A stretch of DNA of 64,000 bases from contig NZ_BCAG01000003.1 in assembly GCF_001293685.1 (NCBI RefSeq), positions 1,302,001-1,366,000 on the forward strand, given 5' to 3'. The notes beneath the pieces are model-generated. The model worked only from the letters and a program-made list of their open reading frames with translations, made no database searches and was not told the origin of the DNA. Shown here piece by piece: positions 1-9,013 of the stretch; the first letter of the stretch is position 1; each line of letters opens with the position of its first letter. Position numbers and translations under genes: made by a program. This DNA is from Desulfatitalea tepidiphila (GTDB lineage: Bacteria > Desulfobacterota > Desulfobacteria > Desulfobacterales > Desulfosarcinaceae).

Positions 1-1324
1 CGATGATGCTATTGCGTACCTTACGGTCGTGCCGGTCGATCCAGGCAGGGGATTGCTCGCAACGTACCAGGTAATCGATGCGTTCGCGAATACTGAAATG
101 GTGCCAGTTGGGCTTTTCCGCCGGCTGGCCGCTGGCATCCACGATTTTATTAAAGGTTGCAATCAAGGCATGGGCATCAGGAAAGAGGCGATAGACAAAG
201 AGGTCGGCCTGGCGCTCGAAATTTCGGATAAAAAAACCGAAGATGAAACGGAAGTAGAGAACAATCCCTAAAACGAGAAAGAGCGCGTACAGACTGTAAA
301 TAAAATTCACCGGGTTGATCTTCAAGGAGAGAATAACACCCAGAATCGTTTTGGAAAAAATCGTGGTGGCGACGCTCAGCGGATAGGCCGCGTAGGAAAT
401 CAGCATGAACCCGACAAAAAGCAGCAGGTAAAGGGGCAGGTGTCGGCGTTTGACATGGCCGATTTCGTGGGCGATGACCTGATCGATCTCCTGGGGGCTC
501 AAGAGTTGCAGCAGCGCATCGGTGACCAGGATATATCGAAAGCGACCGACGAGCCCCATCACGCCGGCCGTTATCATTCGGCCCCCGAATATGGGCCAGT
601 AGACTATGTCGGCGTAACGGACGCCGGTCCTTTGGCAAAGGGCTTCGATACGGTTCCGGAAAAACCCTTTTTCCAAAGGGCGACAACGCCAAAAACGTTG
701 GATCAGCAGGGGGGCGAAAATGGCTGCCACCACCAGAAAAATCAGAAAATAGAGCGTTTGCCCGACGGAACTGTCGAGGATGCGTTTGGGAAGTTCAGAT
801 GGGAGCAGGTGGATCACATCCGACAGCCCGAACAACACCAGCCAGGGAAGCAGGACCGGAACGCTCAGGGCGACATTGGAATAGACATAGTCTTTGCGTG
901 AGAGGTCGCTCTGGTAAATCACTCGTTGGGCATCGTAGGCGAAAACCCATACCAGGGTCATGTATCCGACGAAAAGGATGAGAAACATCAGGTCCGCCAA
1001 CGTGGGCATCATCTGGAAGAGTGTTACCTGCGCGAGGTGGGAGGGTAATTCGAGTGCCCAGATAGCTATTCCAAAGGCGATCAATGCAAGAATCAGGTGG
1101 CGTGTCACCAGAAGACCGAACCGATGGTCCAGCCGCAGGCGATTCTCCGATCCGACCCGCTGAGCCAGACGATGAAAGCGATTTCGCGTATAGACAATGA
1201 AAAGGATAGATAAACAGATCAGGCCCAAAAAGGATTCGTAGGGACCGAGCGCCGGTGTTGAGGATGGCTGATAAAGGGTCAGCGTGATCAGTGCAATGAT
1301 AAAGTAGATGAAATGTGCGAACAT
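1..1324 (-). CDS. M48-family (Ste24-like) membrane zinc metalloprotease, 3' end cut by window edge
   Basis: The minus-strand frame is open from the ATG at 1324 to the window edge, giving at least 441 residues without a stop. The N-terminal 280 residues contain several hydrophobic membrane segments. The zinc site HEIGH lies at residues 286-290, followed by another hydrophobic pair, and a Glu in FERQAD near residue 370 is the likely third zinc ligand, as in Ste24/HtpX peptidases. The family cleaves membrane or misfolded proteins at the inner membrane. The gene starts 16 bp downstream of queH, so it is probably the last gene of the maf-yggS-queH operon. The C-terminus is not visible. Identity as an M48 protease is secure; the substrate is unknown. 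Confidence 0.88.
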   Translation of the reverse strand, partial: MFAHFIYFIIALITLTLYQPSSTPALGPYESFLGLICLSILFIVYTRNRFHRLAQRVGSENRLRLDHRFGLLVTRHLILALIAFGIAIWALELPSHLAQVTLFQMMPTLADLMFLILFVGYMTLVWVFAYDAQRVIYQSDLSRKDYVYSNVALSVPVLLPWLVLFGLSDVIHLLPSELPKRILDSSVGQTLYFLIFLVVAAIFAPLLIQRFWRCRPLEKGFFRNRIEALCQRTGVRYADIVYWPIFGGRMITAGVMGLVGRFRYILVTDALLQLLSPQEIDQVIAHEIGHVKRRHLPLYLLLFVGFMLISYAAYPLSVATTIFSKTILGVILSLKINPVNFIYSLYALFLVLGIVLYFRFIFGFFIRNFERQADLFVYRLFPDAHALIATFNKIVDASGQPAEKPNWHHFSIRERIDYLVRCEQSPAWIDRHDRKVRNSII

Positions 1325-1340
1325 CGTCGGTCACCGTATA

Positions 1341-1907
1341 TCATTGCGTTGGAGCGTCGATGGCGTGAGCTCGTTTCGTTCCGGGGAAATAGCGCTCTTT
1401 CTCGCTGTAGATGCAACCGCAATATGCTTGGCGATACATACCCATTTGTTTGGAGGCCTCTATGCCTTCTTCCCATCCCAAGCGAAAATCCTGATAGTGG
1501 AAGGGAATTCCAGTCTCCTTGCCGACCGCTTCGCCAATCGATCGGATGGCATCGTGTTTTTGGAATTTGCTGTAAAGCAAAGTGGTCGAGAAACAGTCGA
1601 ATCTGCCCCGCTTGGCGATCAGCGCCGTAGATCTGAGGCGATCATGATAGCAAAGGGCGCAGCGGTTCGATTCGCGGAAAACCACGTTTCGAAGAAAGCC
1701 TTCGAGGTCGTATTCGGGTGCGATGATCAGCTTCAGATCGGCCGACCGGCCGTAAGATTCAAGTGTCTCCTGACGCTTCAGGCATTCAGTGAAGGGATGA
1801 ATGTTGCTGCGATAGAAATAGCCCATTACGTCGAAACGATCTTCGCGTAATATCCTGAGGGGATAGATGCTGCAGGGAGCGCAGCAGATATGCAACAAGA
1901 GTTTCAT
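1341..1907 (-). CDS. queH: QueH-type epoxyqueuosine reductase
   Basis: A 188-residue protein of the QueH (former DUF208) family, which reduces epoxyqueuosine to queuosine in the anticodon of GUN tRNAs as a non-orthologous replacement for QueG. The N-terminus has HICCAPCS, and further cysteine pairs occur in CALCYHD (middle) and YCGCIYS (near the C-terminus), matching the family's iron-sulfur and metal ligands. Length is normal for the family. Its ATG overlaps the stop of yggS by 4 bp (ATGA), indicating translational coupling. No other queuosine gene is in the window. Confidence 0.93.
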   Translation of the reverse strand: MKLLLHICCAPCSIYPLRILREDRFDVMGYFYRSNIHPFTECLKRQETLESYGRSADLKLIIAPEYDLEGFLRNVVFRESNRCALCYHDRLRSTALIAKRGRFDCFSTTLLYSKFQKHDAIRSIGEAVGKETGIPFHYQDFRLGWEEGIEASKQMGMYRQAYCGCIYSEKERYFPGTKRAHAIDAPTQ

Positions 1908-2611
1908 GACCGCTCACCAAAAATACAGGTGCCGAGTCGAACCAGTGTGGCTCCCTCTTCGATGGCGGATTCGAAATCGCCGGTCATTCCCATGGAGAGT
2001 TCTTTCATGTCGACTCCTTCGATGCTCAAGGCGTGGAGCCGATCTTTCAACTGTTTCAGTGCAGCAAAAAATGGACGAGCGCCTTCGGAATCGTCGAAAA
2101 AGGGCGGTATGGTCATCAACCCTTTGACGCGGATGCTTTTGAATCCGGAAATCGACCGAATCAATTTTTCGGTCTCGGCCTCGGCTGCGCCCGATTTGGA
2201 TGCCTCGCCACTGATATTCACCTGAACAAGGATATCCTGGACTTTACCGACTTTGCGTGCCTGCTTGTCCAACTCCGCAGCCAGTTTGATCGAATCCACC
2301 GTGTGGATCAGATCGAACAGCCGGACGGCATATTTGGCCTTGTTGCTTTGCAGGTGGCCGATGAAATGCCACTGTACCGGTGTGTGGACGAGGGCATCGA
2401 ATTTTTCTCTCGCTTCTTGAATGTAATTTTCGCCGATAATGGCGGCACCGGCATCGATGGCGGCCTGTATGGCTTCGACAGAATGGGTTTTGCCCACGGC
2501 GACCAGCCGAATCTGTTCAGGGGACCGGCCGCTACGTTGCGCCGCAGCAGCGATGCGTTCCATGGCCCGCGACAGGTTGGCCCGGATGGTTTCTTTCAGT
2601 TCAGAAGTCAT
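1904..2611 (-). CDS. yggS: YggS/PLPBP family pyridoxal-phosphate homeostasis protein
   Basis: A 235-residue single-domain PLP-binding protein with the alanine-racemase-like TIM-barrel fold. Diagnostic segments are LVAVGKTHSVEAI near the N-terminus (the Lys carries PLP), GENYIQEA, WHFIGHLQSNKAK and the C-terminal SMGMTGDFESAIEEG followed by VRLGTCIFGER. The family has no known catalytic activity and buffers PLP and amino- or keto-acid pools. The gene overlaps maf upstream by 11 bp and queH downstream by 4 bp, consistent with one transcript. Confidence 0.95.
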   Translation of the reverse strand: MTSELKETIRANLSRAMERIAAAAQRSGRSPEQIRLVAVGKTHSVEAIQAAIDAGAAIIGENYIQEAREKFDALVHTPVQWHFIGHLQSNKAKYAVRLFDLIHTVDSIKLAAELDKQARKVGKVQDILVQVNISGEASKSGAAEAETEKLIRSISGFKSIRVKGLMTIPPFFDDSEGARPFFAALKQLKDRLHALSIEGVDMKELSMGMTGDFESAIEEGATLVRLGTCIFGERS

Positions 2612-3251
2612 TGTTCATCACCGGGTTGTGCATCTTCTGTCCTTGATATCCCGAAGGGGTGATGCGCACCACCCTTTCACGGATCAGGTGTTCGATCACT
2701 TCGCATACCGGCAGGCCGACCACATTGGTATACGATCCGTTTATTCGCTTGACCAAAAATGTCCCCAATCCCTGGATGGCATAGGCGCCGGCCTTGTCAA
2801 AGGGTTCACCGGTGCTGATATACCATTCGATCTCTTCGTCTGAAAGCTGTTTGAAGATTACATCGGTGCAGACGCTGTCGGTGATTTCCTTTTTTTCCGT
2901 ATCACAACAAATCGTATACCCGGTATAAACTTGGTGCGTCTGTCCACTCAAGCGGTACAACATATCACGGGCTTGCTCAAGGTCATCAGGTTTTCCCAAT
3001 ATCTCATCTTCAATCACGACGATGGTATCGGCGGCAATCACCCAGCTGTCTGGATGCAGTGCGGAGATCTCTTGTGCCTTTAAACGTGACAGGGTGCAGG
3101 TATATGGAGCGGGTCGATCCATTGCCAGTGCATTTTCATCGATATGACTGGGCAACACATCGAACTCGAGGCCGGCCTGGGTTAGCAGGTATTTGCGTCT
3201 TGGCGATTGGGAGGCCAGGATGATTCGTCCATTTTGCGTTTTTTTCACCAT
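2601..3251 (-). CDS. maf: Maf-family nucleotide pyrophosphatase
   Basis: Maf/YhdE-like protein that hydrolyses non-canonical or pyrimidine nucleoside triphosphates to monophosphates. The signature LASQSPRRKYLL follows about ten residues after the chosen start, the proper place for the family's substrate loop, and the catalytic Asp lies in the later SWVIAADTIV segment. An in-frame ATG at 3320 would add 23 unconserved-looking residues; I prefer the ATG at 3251, giving 216 residues. No strong Shine-Dalgarno sequence is visible at either start. It heads the maf-yggS-queH-M48 group. Confidence 0.9.
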   Translation of the reverse strand: MVKKTQNGRIILASQSPRRKYLLTQAGLEFDVLPSHIDENALAMDRPAPYTCTLSRLKAQEISALHPDSWVIAADTIVVIEDEILGKPDDLEQARDMLYRLSGQTHQVYTGYTICCDTEKKEITDSVCTDVIFKQLSDEEIEWYISTGEPFDKAGAYAIQGLGTFLVKRINGSYTNVVGLPVCEVIEHLIRERVVRITPSGYQGQKMHNPVMNNDF

Positions 3252-3324
3252 GCGGTGGGTTCTATCAAATGGACCTAAGCTTGGCAAGATCGCGGCCGAC
3301 CTCAAAGAAAACTTGATCAAAATA

Positions 3325-3366
3325 GAAAAAACGCCCGGTCATGCCGACAAAGCAAGGGACCGGGCG
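3325..3366 (-). terminator. Rho-independent terminator after the MCP gene
   Basis: On the minus strand a perfect 9-bp stem (CGCCCGGTC pairing with GACCGGGCG, 3358-3366 and 3332-3340) with a 17-nt loop is followed directly by TTTTTT and a T-rich tail. It lies 22 bp after the MCP stop codon and before maf, so it separates the chemoreceptor transcript from the maf operon. Confidence 0.85.
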
Positions 3367-3387
3367 CATGAATCAAGATGATTTGGG

Positions 3388-5358
3388 TTAGAATTTGAAT
3401 TTGCCGACCGTGGTATCCAATTGCGAAGCCAGTTTGGAAAGCTGTTCGGCATTCATATTGACCTGGGCGCTGCTGTTGGACATATTGCCGGCCGCCTGGG
3501 TGACCTCGGAGATCTCTCTGGCGATATCGGCGGCCACCGTGTTGCTTTGACCCACGTTGAGATTGATGTCGCCGATCCCTTGGGATGCCTGGGCCACGTT
3601 TCCTGCGATCTCCTTGGTGGTCGTTGACTGCTCTTCGACCGCCGCCGCAATCTTGGACACGATATCGTTGACCTCGTTGACCACCTCGGTAATGTTGCTG
3701 ATCTGGACCACGGTCACCTGGGTCGATGATTGAATGGCCGATACCTGACGCTTGATCTCGCCGGTGGCCTTGGCCGTCTGCTGGGCGAGTTCCTTGATTT
3801 CATTGGCAACGACGGCAAAACCCTTGCCGGCTTCACCGGCACGGGCCGCTTCAATGGTGGCATTCAAGGCCAATAAGTTGACCTGCTCGGAGATATCGGT
3901 GATGGTTTCGACCACTTTGCCGATCTCCTGGGCCGCACGCCCCAATTCATCTACCTGTCCCGAGGCCCCTTCCGCATGGGAGACGGCGTTGTGCGTCACG
4001 CTGCGCGCTTTTTCGGTGCTCTGTGCTATTTCGCTGATCGTGACGCTCATCTCCTCGGTGGCCGAAGCGACCATGTTGACATTGGTGGCCGCTTCGTCCA
4101 TGGTGCCGGCCACGGTGCTCATGTTGGCACTCATTTCTTCGGAGGCTGAAGCCACCGATTGCGCGCGTTGGGTGGTCTGGTCGGCGCCTTCGGAAAGGGC
4201 TGCCGATATCTCATACAATTCGCTGCCGGATTGCTTGAGTCTGGCCGCGTTGTCCGCCACCTCCCTGATGATCGCCTGCATCTTCTCGTTGAACAGATTG
4301 AACCATTTGGCCAGGTCACCCACCTCGTCCTGGCTGCTCACGGTGATCCGTTTGGTCAGGTCACCTTCGCCTTCGGCGGCGTCTTTGAGACCGGCCACCA
4401 CATTATTGATGGGTTTGGCGATGGAGTTGCTGATCACAAAGATCATCAATGCGGCCAGCAGTACGCAGGCGATCGTGACCACGAGGCTCACCTGACCCAA
4501 TCTTTTGGCCGGCGCCAGGACTTCGTCCATATGGATGGTGATCGCTACCTTCCATGGCATGGTCGAGAGCTGTTTGAAGGCCGCCCACTTGGATACGCCG
4601 TCCAATTCATAGGTATACATGCCTTCGGTTTTGCCTTTCATTTCATCGAAACCGGTTTGCTTGCTCATATCGAAATTGAGCTGCATCTCCCGCTTGGGAT
4701 GGGCAATGATGCGACCTGCGGATTCGTACAGATAGGCATGGCCCGTTTGACCGATCTTGATGCGATCGATGAAAAGTTCATTGATTTTCGAAATGTCGAT
4801 GATCCCCAGCAGCGCACCGGTGGATTGATCCGCCTCTGAGATGCGGGCCGCCAGAATCATTTCGGGGGCACCGGTATCCGGGTTTTTTTGTAAATGAATG
4901 GCAAAAGGCGCCCCTTCCATGATGTTTTTGAAGTAGGATTGATCCTGAATGGTAAGTTTCCCTATGACCTCCGTGTCGGCAGCGGCTGTAATTTGCCCCT
5001 TGGCGTTGGCCAGGCAGACATTCCTGTAATACCCATAGACCTCTTTGAGATTGGCGAGCTGGCCGTTGGCAGATGACGCCGCTGCCCTGCCCATGAACGA
5101 GCCCTGCACGGCGGTCATATAGATTTTTTGCTGGGACCAGTTTTGGACATCCAGGGTGCGGTCGCTCAACCACCGGTCCAGCATCTGGGAGGCCAGGTCG
5201 ATCGTTTTTCCCAGATCCTTGGAGAGCATGTCGCTCAGGGTGTCTTTAGAAGAGACATAGGAGATCGTCGAAGAGATTCCCATGCCCAGCAGGATCAGAA
5301 GGATCGTGGGAATAAGGAACTTGTTGCGCAATTTGAGTTTTGTCCATAGGCTGCTCAT
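3388..5358 (-). CDS. Methyl-accepting chemotaxis protein with periplasmic dCache-type sensor
   Basis: A 656-residue chemoreceptor. A transmembrane helix at about residues 14-33 precedes a periplasmic region of about 250 residues whose motifs ([43 protein letters not shown]) are typical of double Cache domains. A second transmembrane helix at about 290-312 leads into a HAMP domain and the long coiled-coil signalling domain. The tip contains [19 protein letters not shown] and [15 protein letters not shown], the CheA/CheW-binding hairpin. The 145-bp gap to the upstream solute-binding protein gene and their shared direction suggest joint sensing of the same ligand. A strong terminator follows. 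Confidence 0.95.
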   Translation of the reverse strand: MSSLWTKLKLRNKFLIPTILLILLGMGISSTISYVSSKDTLSDMLSKDLGKTIDLASQMLDRWLSDRTLDVQNWSQQKIYMTAVQGSFMGRAAASSANGQLANLKEVYGYYRNVCLANAKGQITAAADTEVIGKLTIQDQSYFKNIMEGAPFAIHLQKNPDTGAPEMILAARISEADQSTGALLGIIDISKINELFIDRIKIGQTGHAYLYESAGRIIAHPKREMQLNFDMSKQTGFDEMKGKTEGMYTYELDGVSKWAAFKQLSTMPWKVAITIHMDEVLAPAKRLGQVSLVVTIACVLLAALMIFVISNSIAKPINNVVAGLKDAAEGEGDLTKRITVSSQDEVGDLAKWFNLFNEKMQAIIREVADNAARLKQSGSELYEISAALSEGADQTTQRAQSVASASEEMSANMSTVAGTMDEAATNVNMVASATEEMSVTISEIAQSTEKARSVTHNAVSHAEGASGQVDELGRAAQEIGKVVETITDISEQVNLLALNATIEAARAGEAGKGFAVVANEIKELAQQTAKATGEIKRQVSAIQSSTQVTVVQISNITEVVNEVNDIVSKIAAAVEEQSTTTKEIAGNVAQASQGIGDINLNVGQSNTVAADIAREISEVTQAAGNMSNSSAQVNMNAEQLSKLASQLDTTVGKFKF

Positions 5359-5503
5359 AACATTTTCTCCATTGACCGGCTTGGCCGGGGATGCGTGGTA
5401 CGACGTGATTCCCGATCGGCCTGCCTCTTTGACGCTGCTCGGAGTGACCCCGCGGTGTCGGTAAGATGCGGCCGGATCGGGAACTATAGGGATAGGCGTT
5501 GCC

Positions 5504-6499
5504 TTATTCTTCGTAGATCGCTTCGGCAGTCGAGAGGATCTCGTATGGAATGTCGATCTTGTATTTTTCGGCGGTTTTCACGTTGATGACAAGCTTGCCC
5601 TTGGTGCTGGCGACGTAGGGGATGTCCTTAGGCGCTGTACCCTCAAGGACTTTAAGGGCCACTTCGGCGGCCTTCATGCCCATGGCCTTTTCCGATGTGA
5701 CGATGGAGAAGAGGGCGCCGGCCTTGACATCCACCTCGGATGCGGCAATGACCGGTACCTTGGCATTGTCTACGGTCCAGCGGGTGGTTTCGGTGCGGCT
5801 CAGCTCCCTATCGCCTTTGACGACCCGGCTAGTGTCTGCCAGGTAGATGAAATCTTCTGAGAAATTTTTAACCGTGTTTTCCCACTCCTCGAAGGTGTCC
5901 ACCAGATACATCTCCTTGAAACGCACGCCCGAGGCAGCTTCGAGTTTGTCGGCGCCTGCGAACAGGTATTGGCGTACCCCGGCCATGGCGAGGCTCTGTT
6001 TGCTGATCAGGGACACGGTTTTTGCACCGGTCAGTTTATGGGTCATGGACCAGATGTCGGCGGCATAGGATCCGCGGGTCACGCCGGTGATATTCTCCTT
6101 GGGCAGCCCCAAAGTTTTAGGGTCCCCAAAAACATAGGTAAAAACGATCGGTATATCGTCAATTTTCATACCCACGTTCTTGACGCAGTCATCGGAAAGG
6201 GTGATGATCAAGTCTGGTTTCGCTTGTCTGGCCTTTTCAACCGCCCTGGCGCCGACAGCCGCTTTTTGTTCCTCGCTTTCGGCCATATCCAGCTCGACCC
6301 ACTGATATATCGGGGTAATGCCGGCGGTCTGCAATCCCTCATTGATGCCATCGTATACAAGCGTATAACCCGCGGCGGCGGCCTTTTGTTCCGATACGGC
6401 CGAAATGACCACCACTTTTTTGGCGGCCAGGGCGTTGCCCGTCAGCAGCGCCATCGTCAATACAATTGCCGTGAATACTCCGATTTTAAAACGTATCAT
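5504..6499 (-). CDS. ABC-type substrate-binding protein (ABC_sub_bind/DUF534 family), solo
   Basis: A 331-residue secreted protein with an N-terminal signal peptide (basic MIRFK, then a hydrophobic core ending near GNALA). The mature part reads like the ABC_sub_bind family (TrpX/YtrF-like), with [36 protein letters not shown] and the repeated ITGVTRGSY region. No permease or ATPase gene is adjacent. Instead an MCP with a dCache sensor lies directly downstream, so this protein may present a ligand to the receptor. The start has a good AAGGAGAG ribosome site. The ligand is unknown. Confidence 0.88.
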   Translation of the reverse strand: MIRFKIGVFTAIVLTMALLTGNALAAKKVVVISAVSEQKAAAAGYTLVYDGINEGLQTAGITPIYQWVELDMAESEEQKAAVGARAVEKARQAKPDLIITLSDDCVKNVGMKIDDIPIVFTYVFGDPKTLGLPKENITGVTRGSYAADIWSMTHKLTGAKTVSLISKQSLAMAGVRQYLFAGADKLEAASGVRFKEMYLVDTFEEWENTVKNFSEDFIYLADTSRVVKGDRELSRTETTRWTVDNAKVPVIAASEVDVKAGALFSIVTSEKAMGMKAAEVALKVLEGTAPKDIPYVASTKGKLVINVKTAEKYKIDIPYEILSTAEAIYEE

Positions 6500-6786
6500 T
6501 ATCGTCTCTCCTTAACTTTGAATTGATTGTAAACAAAATGGGATGAATGGTTAGCGTATCTGGATGAAATTGAAGTGTGTTCTCCTGGTACGAATTCGCT
6601 CGTCGGCGCTGTGGCCGGCGAACGTGCGTTTTTAGTCTCGGACAAGTGCCTTCGATTTCGATCTTTGCTTATTTAATCGGCATGACAGGCGGGAACTTTA
6701 GGGCAGGGGGGCAAATATTGGATTCGGACAGGTCGAACACGTTCAATCGCGTTTTGTCACTCAGAGCTGTCGGTGACAATAATAAA
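6500..6786. other. Intergenic region upstream of the substrate-binding protein gene
   Basis: About 290 bp without a convincing gene. The part next to 6499 carries the AAGGAGAG ribosome site of the minus-strand substrate-binding protein gene and presumably its promoter; I could not pick a clear -35/-10 pair. No riboswitch-like fold was recognised. Confidence 0.5.
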
Positions 6787-6824
6787 GGCCGGAGCCGCCG
6801 ATCCTTCGGATGGCGGCACCGGCC
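6777..6824 (-). terminator. Terminator-like hairpin after the lipoprotein gene
   Basis: On the minus strand GGCCGGTGCCGCC pairs imperfectly with GGCGGCTCCGGCC (6787-6824), giving a long GC-rich stem with one or two mismatches, followed by TTTATTATT. It lies about 20 bp after the stop codon of the minus-strand lipoprotein gene. Confidence 0.7.
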
Positions 6825-6845
6825 GTGGAAAGCAGAGGCTATGAA

Positions 6846-7271
6846 TCAGTAGTCTATTCTATTGGATTTTTTTTGTTCGTCGTTCCAGCGCTGATACTCT
6901 TTCCAGCGTTTCCATTCCAGGAATTCCTGATATTCCTGAGCGCCTTTCTGGGATTGTTTCCATTCCTGGAACGCTTCGTATTCCGCTTGCTCTTGCTTCC
7001 ACTCCTGGAATTGACGGAACGCCTCTCCATCTTCCGTGGCGGGTGCTGGAGCGGAAGGGCTGCTCACCGCCTTTTCCTCTTTCGCAGGCGCCGACGCCTT
7101 TTTGTTTGAATCGTAAATGGTAAATTCGCCTTTTTCCCTGGAGAGCAGCCCCGGCCCTTCTGGGATTTCGTTGCCGGAGTGATACTTGAAAGGCTTGGAA
7201 TTAGCGCAACCTAATATCATAAGGAATCCCGCCATCCAGACGAGGGACAATAAAATCACTCTCTTTTTCAT
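6846..7271 (-). CDS. Small lipoprotein with WK-rich C-terminal repeats
   Basis: A protein of about 141 residues with a lipoprotein signal peptide (MKKR, hydrophobic core, lipobox ILGC) that should be lipidated at the Cys. The middle is low-complexity Ala/Pro/Ser. The C-terminal third repeats short units such as FQEWKQEQ, FQEWKQSQ, FLEWKRW and YQRWNDEQ, predicted as an amphipathic helix rich in Trp, Lys and Glu. I prefer the second ATG at 7271 because an AGGG element lies 8 nt upstream, whereas the first ATG at 7277 almost touches it. The family and function are unknown to me. Possible roles include an envelope spacer or surface-interaction protein, but this is speculation. Confidence 0.75.
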   Translation of the reverse strand: MKKRVILLSLVWMAGFLMILGCANSKPFKYHSGNEIPEGPGLLSREKGEFTIYDSNKKASAPAKEEKAVSSPSAPAPATEDGEAFRQFQEWKQEQAEYEAFQEWKQSQKGAQEYQEFLEWKRWKEYQRWNDEQKKSNRIDY

Positions 7272-7477
7272 GATCATACCCTGTGTGCAGTGAATGGTTG
7301 TGCCGGCCTCACGCTAAAGTGACGTGGCTGCTGTCCGCATGGCCCGACCGGCAGTGATACGGCGGTTCCCGGGGCAGATGTAAAAAGTCGTTTTGCCGGA
7401 CCCAGCCGTTCTATCCAATTACAAATACCAAAAATCAGGCAAAGTGGGAACGTTTTTCTTTGGGAATTCCCCTTGTA

Positions 7478-8521
7478 TCAGGTGTTGCGCAGTTGCCTGC
7501 AGGCGTCGAGAATCAACCCCTCGGTGGTTTCCCAGGATATACAGGCATCTGTGATGGAAACGCCATAGGCCATGGTATTGAGATCACCGGTGTTTTTCTG
7601 TTGCCCTTCATTGAGGTTGCTTTCCAGCATCATGCCGATGATGGCGTCATTTCCGGAAATTCGCTGGTGGAGGACATCGTTCCAGACCACCGCTTGTTCC
7701 TTGTACTGTTTGCGGGAGTTGGAGTGCGAGCAGTCTACCACGATGCCGTTGGTTAATTTCTTTTCGGACAACATGTCCATCACCTCTCGAATTGTGACCG
7801 AATCGTAATTGGGGCGCTTGCCCCCGCGCAGGACCAGGTGAGCGTATGGGTTTCCGGTGGTGGCGACGATGCTGGCCTGTCCGTTGTGATCGATTCCCAA
7901 AAAATGTTGGGGGGAACCTGCGGCGATCATGGCATTGAGGGCCACCTTGAGGTTGCCGTCGGTACCGTTTTTGAATCCTACCGGCATGGAGAGACCGCTG
8001 GCCATTTCGCGATGGGTTTGCGATTCCGTGGTGCGGGCACCAATGGCGGCCCAGCATACCAGGCCGGCGAGGTATTGGGGGATAAATGGATCGAGCAACT
8101 CCGTGGCGGTCGGCAGGCCCATATCGGTAATTTCGTTGAGCATACGCCGGGCTTTTTTAAGTCCCTTTACGATATCGTAGGTGCCGTCAAGGTTGGGATC
8201 ATTGATCAGGCCCTTCCATCCAACGGTGGTGCGGGGTTTCTCGAAATAGACACGCATGACCAGAAAAATTGTATCGTTGACTTTTTCCTGAAGGGCTCGA
8301 AGCCGCTGGGCATACTCGATGGCAGCCGCCTCGTCATGGATCGAGCAAGGTCCCGTAATCACCATAAAACGCTTGTCTTTTCGAGAAATAATGTTCTGGA
8401 TGATCTGTCGTCCCTCCAAAATCGCATCGGTGGAACGTTCACCAATGGGGATGTCGTCCTTGAATGCATCCGGTGAAACGAGGGGGGTGAAATCTTTGAT
8501 ACGGATATCGTAGGTTTTCAT
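7478..8521 (-). CDS. aroF: Class I 3-deoxy-7-phosphoheptulonate (DAHP) synthase
   Basis: A 347-residue AroFGH-type enzyme that condenses phosphoenolpyruvate and erythrose-4-phosphate in the first step of aromatic amino acid biosynthesis. Motifs include MVITGPCSIHD, YFEKPRTTVGWKG, GARTTESQTHREMASGLS and VDCSHSNS, all typical of class I DAHP synthases. The ATG at 8521 has an AAGGAG site 9 nt upstream; a longer reading frame to 8569 would run through that site and is rejected. The transcript begins about 235 nt upstream and contains a Tyr-rich leader peptide and a terminator, so expression is very probably controlled by attenuation. Which of aroF, aroG or aroH is the best name cannot be decided, although the Tyr-rich leader suggests a tyrosine-responsive isozyme. 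Confidence 0.95.
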   Translation of the reverse strand: MKTYDIRIKDFTPLVSPDAFKDDIPIGERSTDAILEGRQIIQNIISRKDKRFMVITGPCSIHDEAAAIEYAQRLRALQEKVNDTIFLVMRVYFEKPRTTVGWKGLINDPNLDGTYDIVKGLKKARRMLNEITDMGLPTATELLDPFIPQYLAGLVCWAAIGARTTESQTHREMASGLSMPVGFKNGTDGNLKVALNAMIAAGSPQHFLGIDHNGQASIVATTGNPYAHLVLRGGKRPNYDSVTIREVMDMLSEKKLTNGIVVDCSHSNSRKQYKEQAVVWNDVLHQRISGNDAIIGMMLESNLNEGQQKNTGDLNTMAYGVSITDACISWETTEGLILDACRQLRNT

Positions 8522-8580
8522 CTTCCATCTCCTTAAAACGTCGGTGTTCGTTCGTATATGTGTTTGCATCTTGTTTCGGC

Positions 8581-8617
8581 AAAAAAAAAAGCCGCAGGCG
8601 GGTTTGCCTGCGGCTTT
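8581..8617 (-). terminator. Attenuator terminator in the DAHP synthase leader
   Basis: On the minus strand GCCGCAGGC pairs perfectly with GCCTGCGGC around a short loop (8591-8614), followed by ten consecutive T (8581-8590). It lies 20 nt after the leader-peptide stop codon and 60 nt before the DAHP synthase ATG. This is where an attenuator terminator belongs, rather than a terminator of an upstream gene. The 5' arm (containing CAGGC) can alternatively pair with GCCTG in the 3' part of the leader-peptide coding sequence, which would form an antiterminator. Confidence 0.88.
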
Positions 8618-8636
8618 GGGCTGAATTTGAATCGCG

Positions 8637-8729
8637 TCAGCGCACCCCAGGCATCCGGGCGTAATAATAAAAGTAATAATAGTTGAAAGAATAAGGGGTG
8701 ATGGCAGGCGCTGGTAATAGACGTTTCAT
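8637..8729 (-). CDS. Tyr/Phe-rich attenuation leader peptide of DAHP synthase
   Basis: A 30-residue open frame starts with ATG at 8729 and stops with TGA at 8637-8639. The centre reads YSFNYYYFYYY: seven Tyr and two Phe in eleven residues, composed of TAT, TAC, TTT and TTC codons. It is preceded by a consensus promoter about 35 nt away and followed by an intrinsic terminator, then the aromatic-pathway enzyme. This is the classic geometry of ribosome-mediated attenuation (as in pheA and trp leaders). Ribosome stalling at the Tyr codons under tyrosine shortage should favour the antiterminator. The ribosome site is weak (AACCAAA before ATG). The attenuation mechanism is inference; the reading frame and its surroundings are directly visible. 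Confidence 0.88.
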   Translation of the reverse strand: MKRLLPAPAITPYSFNYYYFYYYARMPGVR

Positions 8730-8762
8730 TTTGGTTGGCCGACTATAGGTTGATTTTTTGGA

Positions 8763-8791
8763 AAAATAGCGACATCTCAATCAGATGTCAA
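8763..8791 (-). promoter_or_regulatory. Consensus sigma-70 promoter of the DAHP synthase leader
   Basis: On the minus strand TTGACA (8786-8791) and TATTTT (8763-8768) are separated by exactly 17 nt. The predicted start point is near 8756, placing the leader-peptide ATG about 27 nt into the transcript. It is among the best matches to a sigma-70 promoter in the window. Confidence 0.8.
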
Positions 8792-9013
8792 TGAATAATC
8801 CTGCAATGCGGTTTGCCGCCGGATAATCAGTTTTGTGTCCCCAATTCAATGGTGGAGACGACTCGTCATTAACTGGAAGGATTTTCGGTGTTTAACATTA
8901 CGATTCGGTAAGTTTCTAAATTTTTATTTACTTTGGATGATCGGCTGGATAATCTGTGGCCGTAAAAAATGGAATAGGGGTTTTCTATACATTCATTGCA
9001 AGGAGAGATTTCA

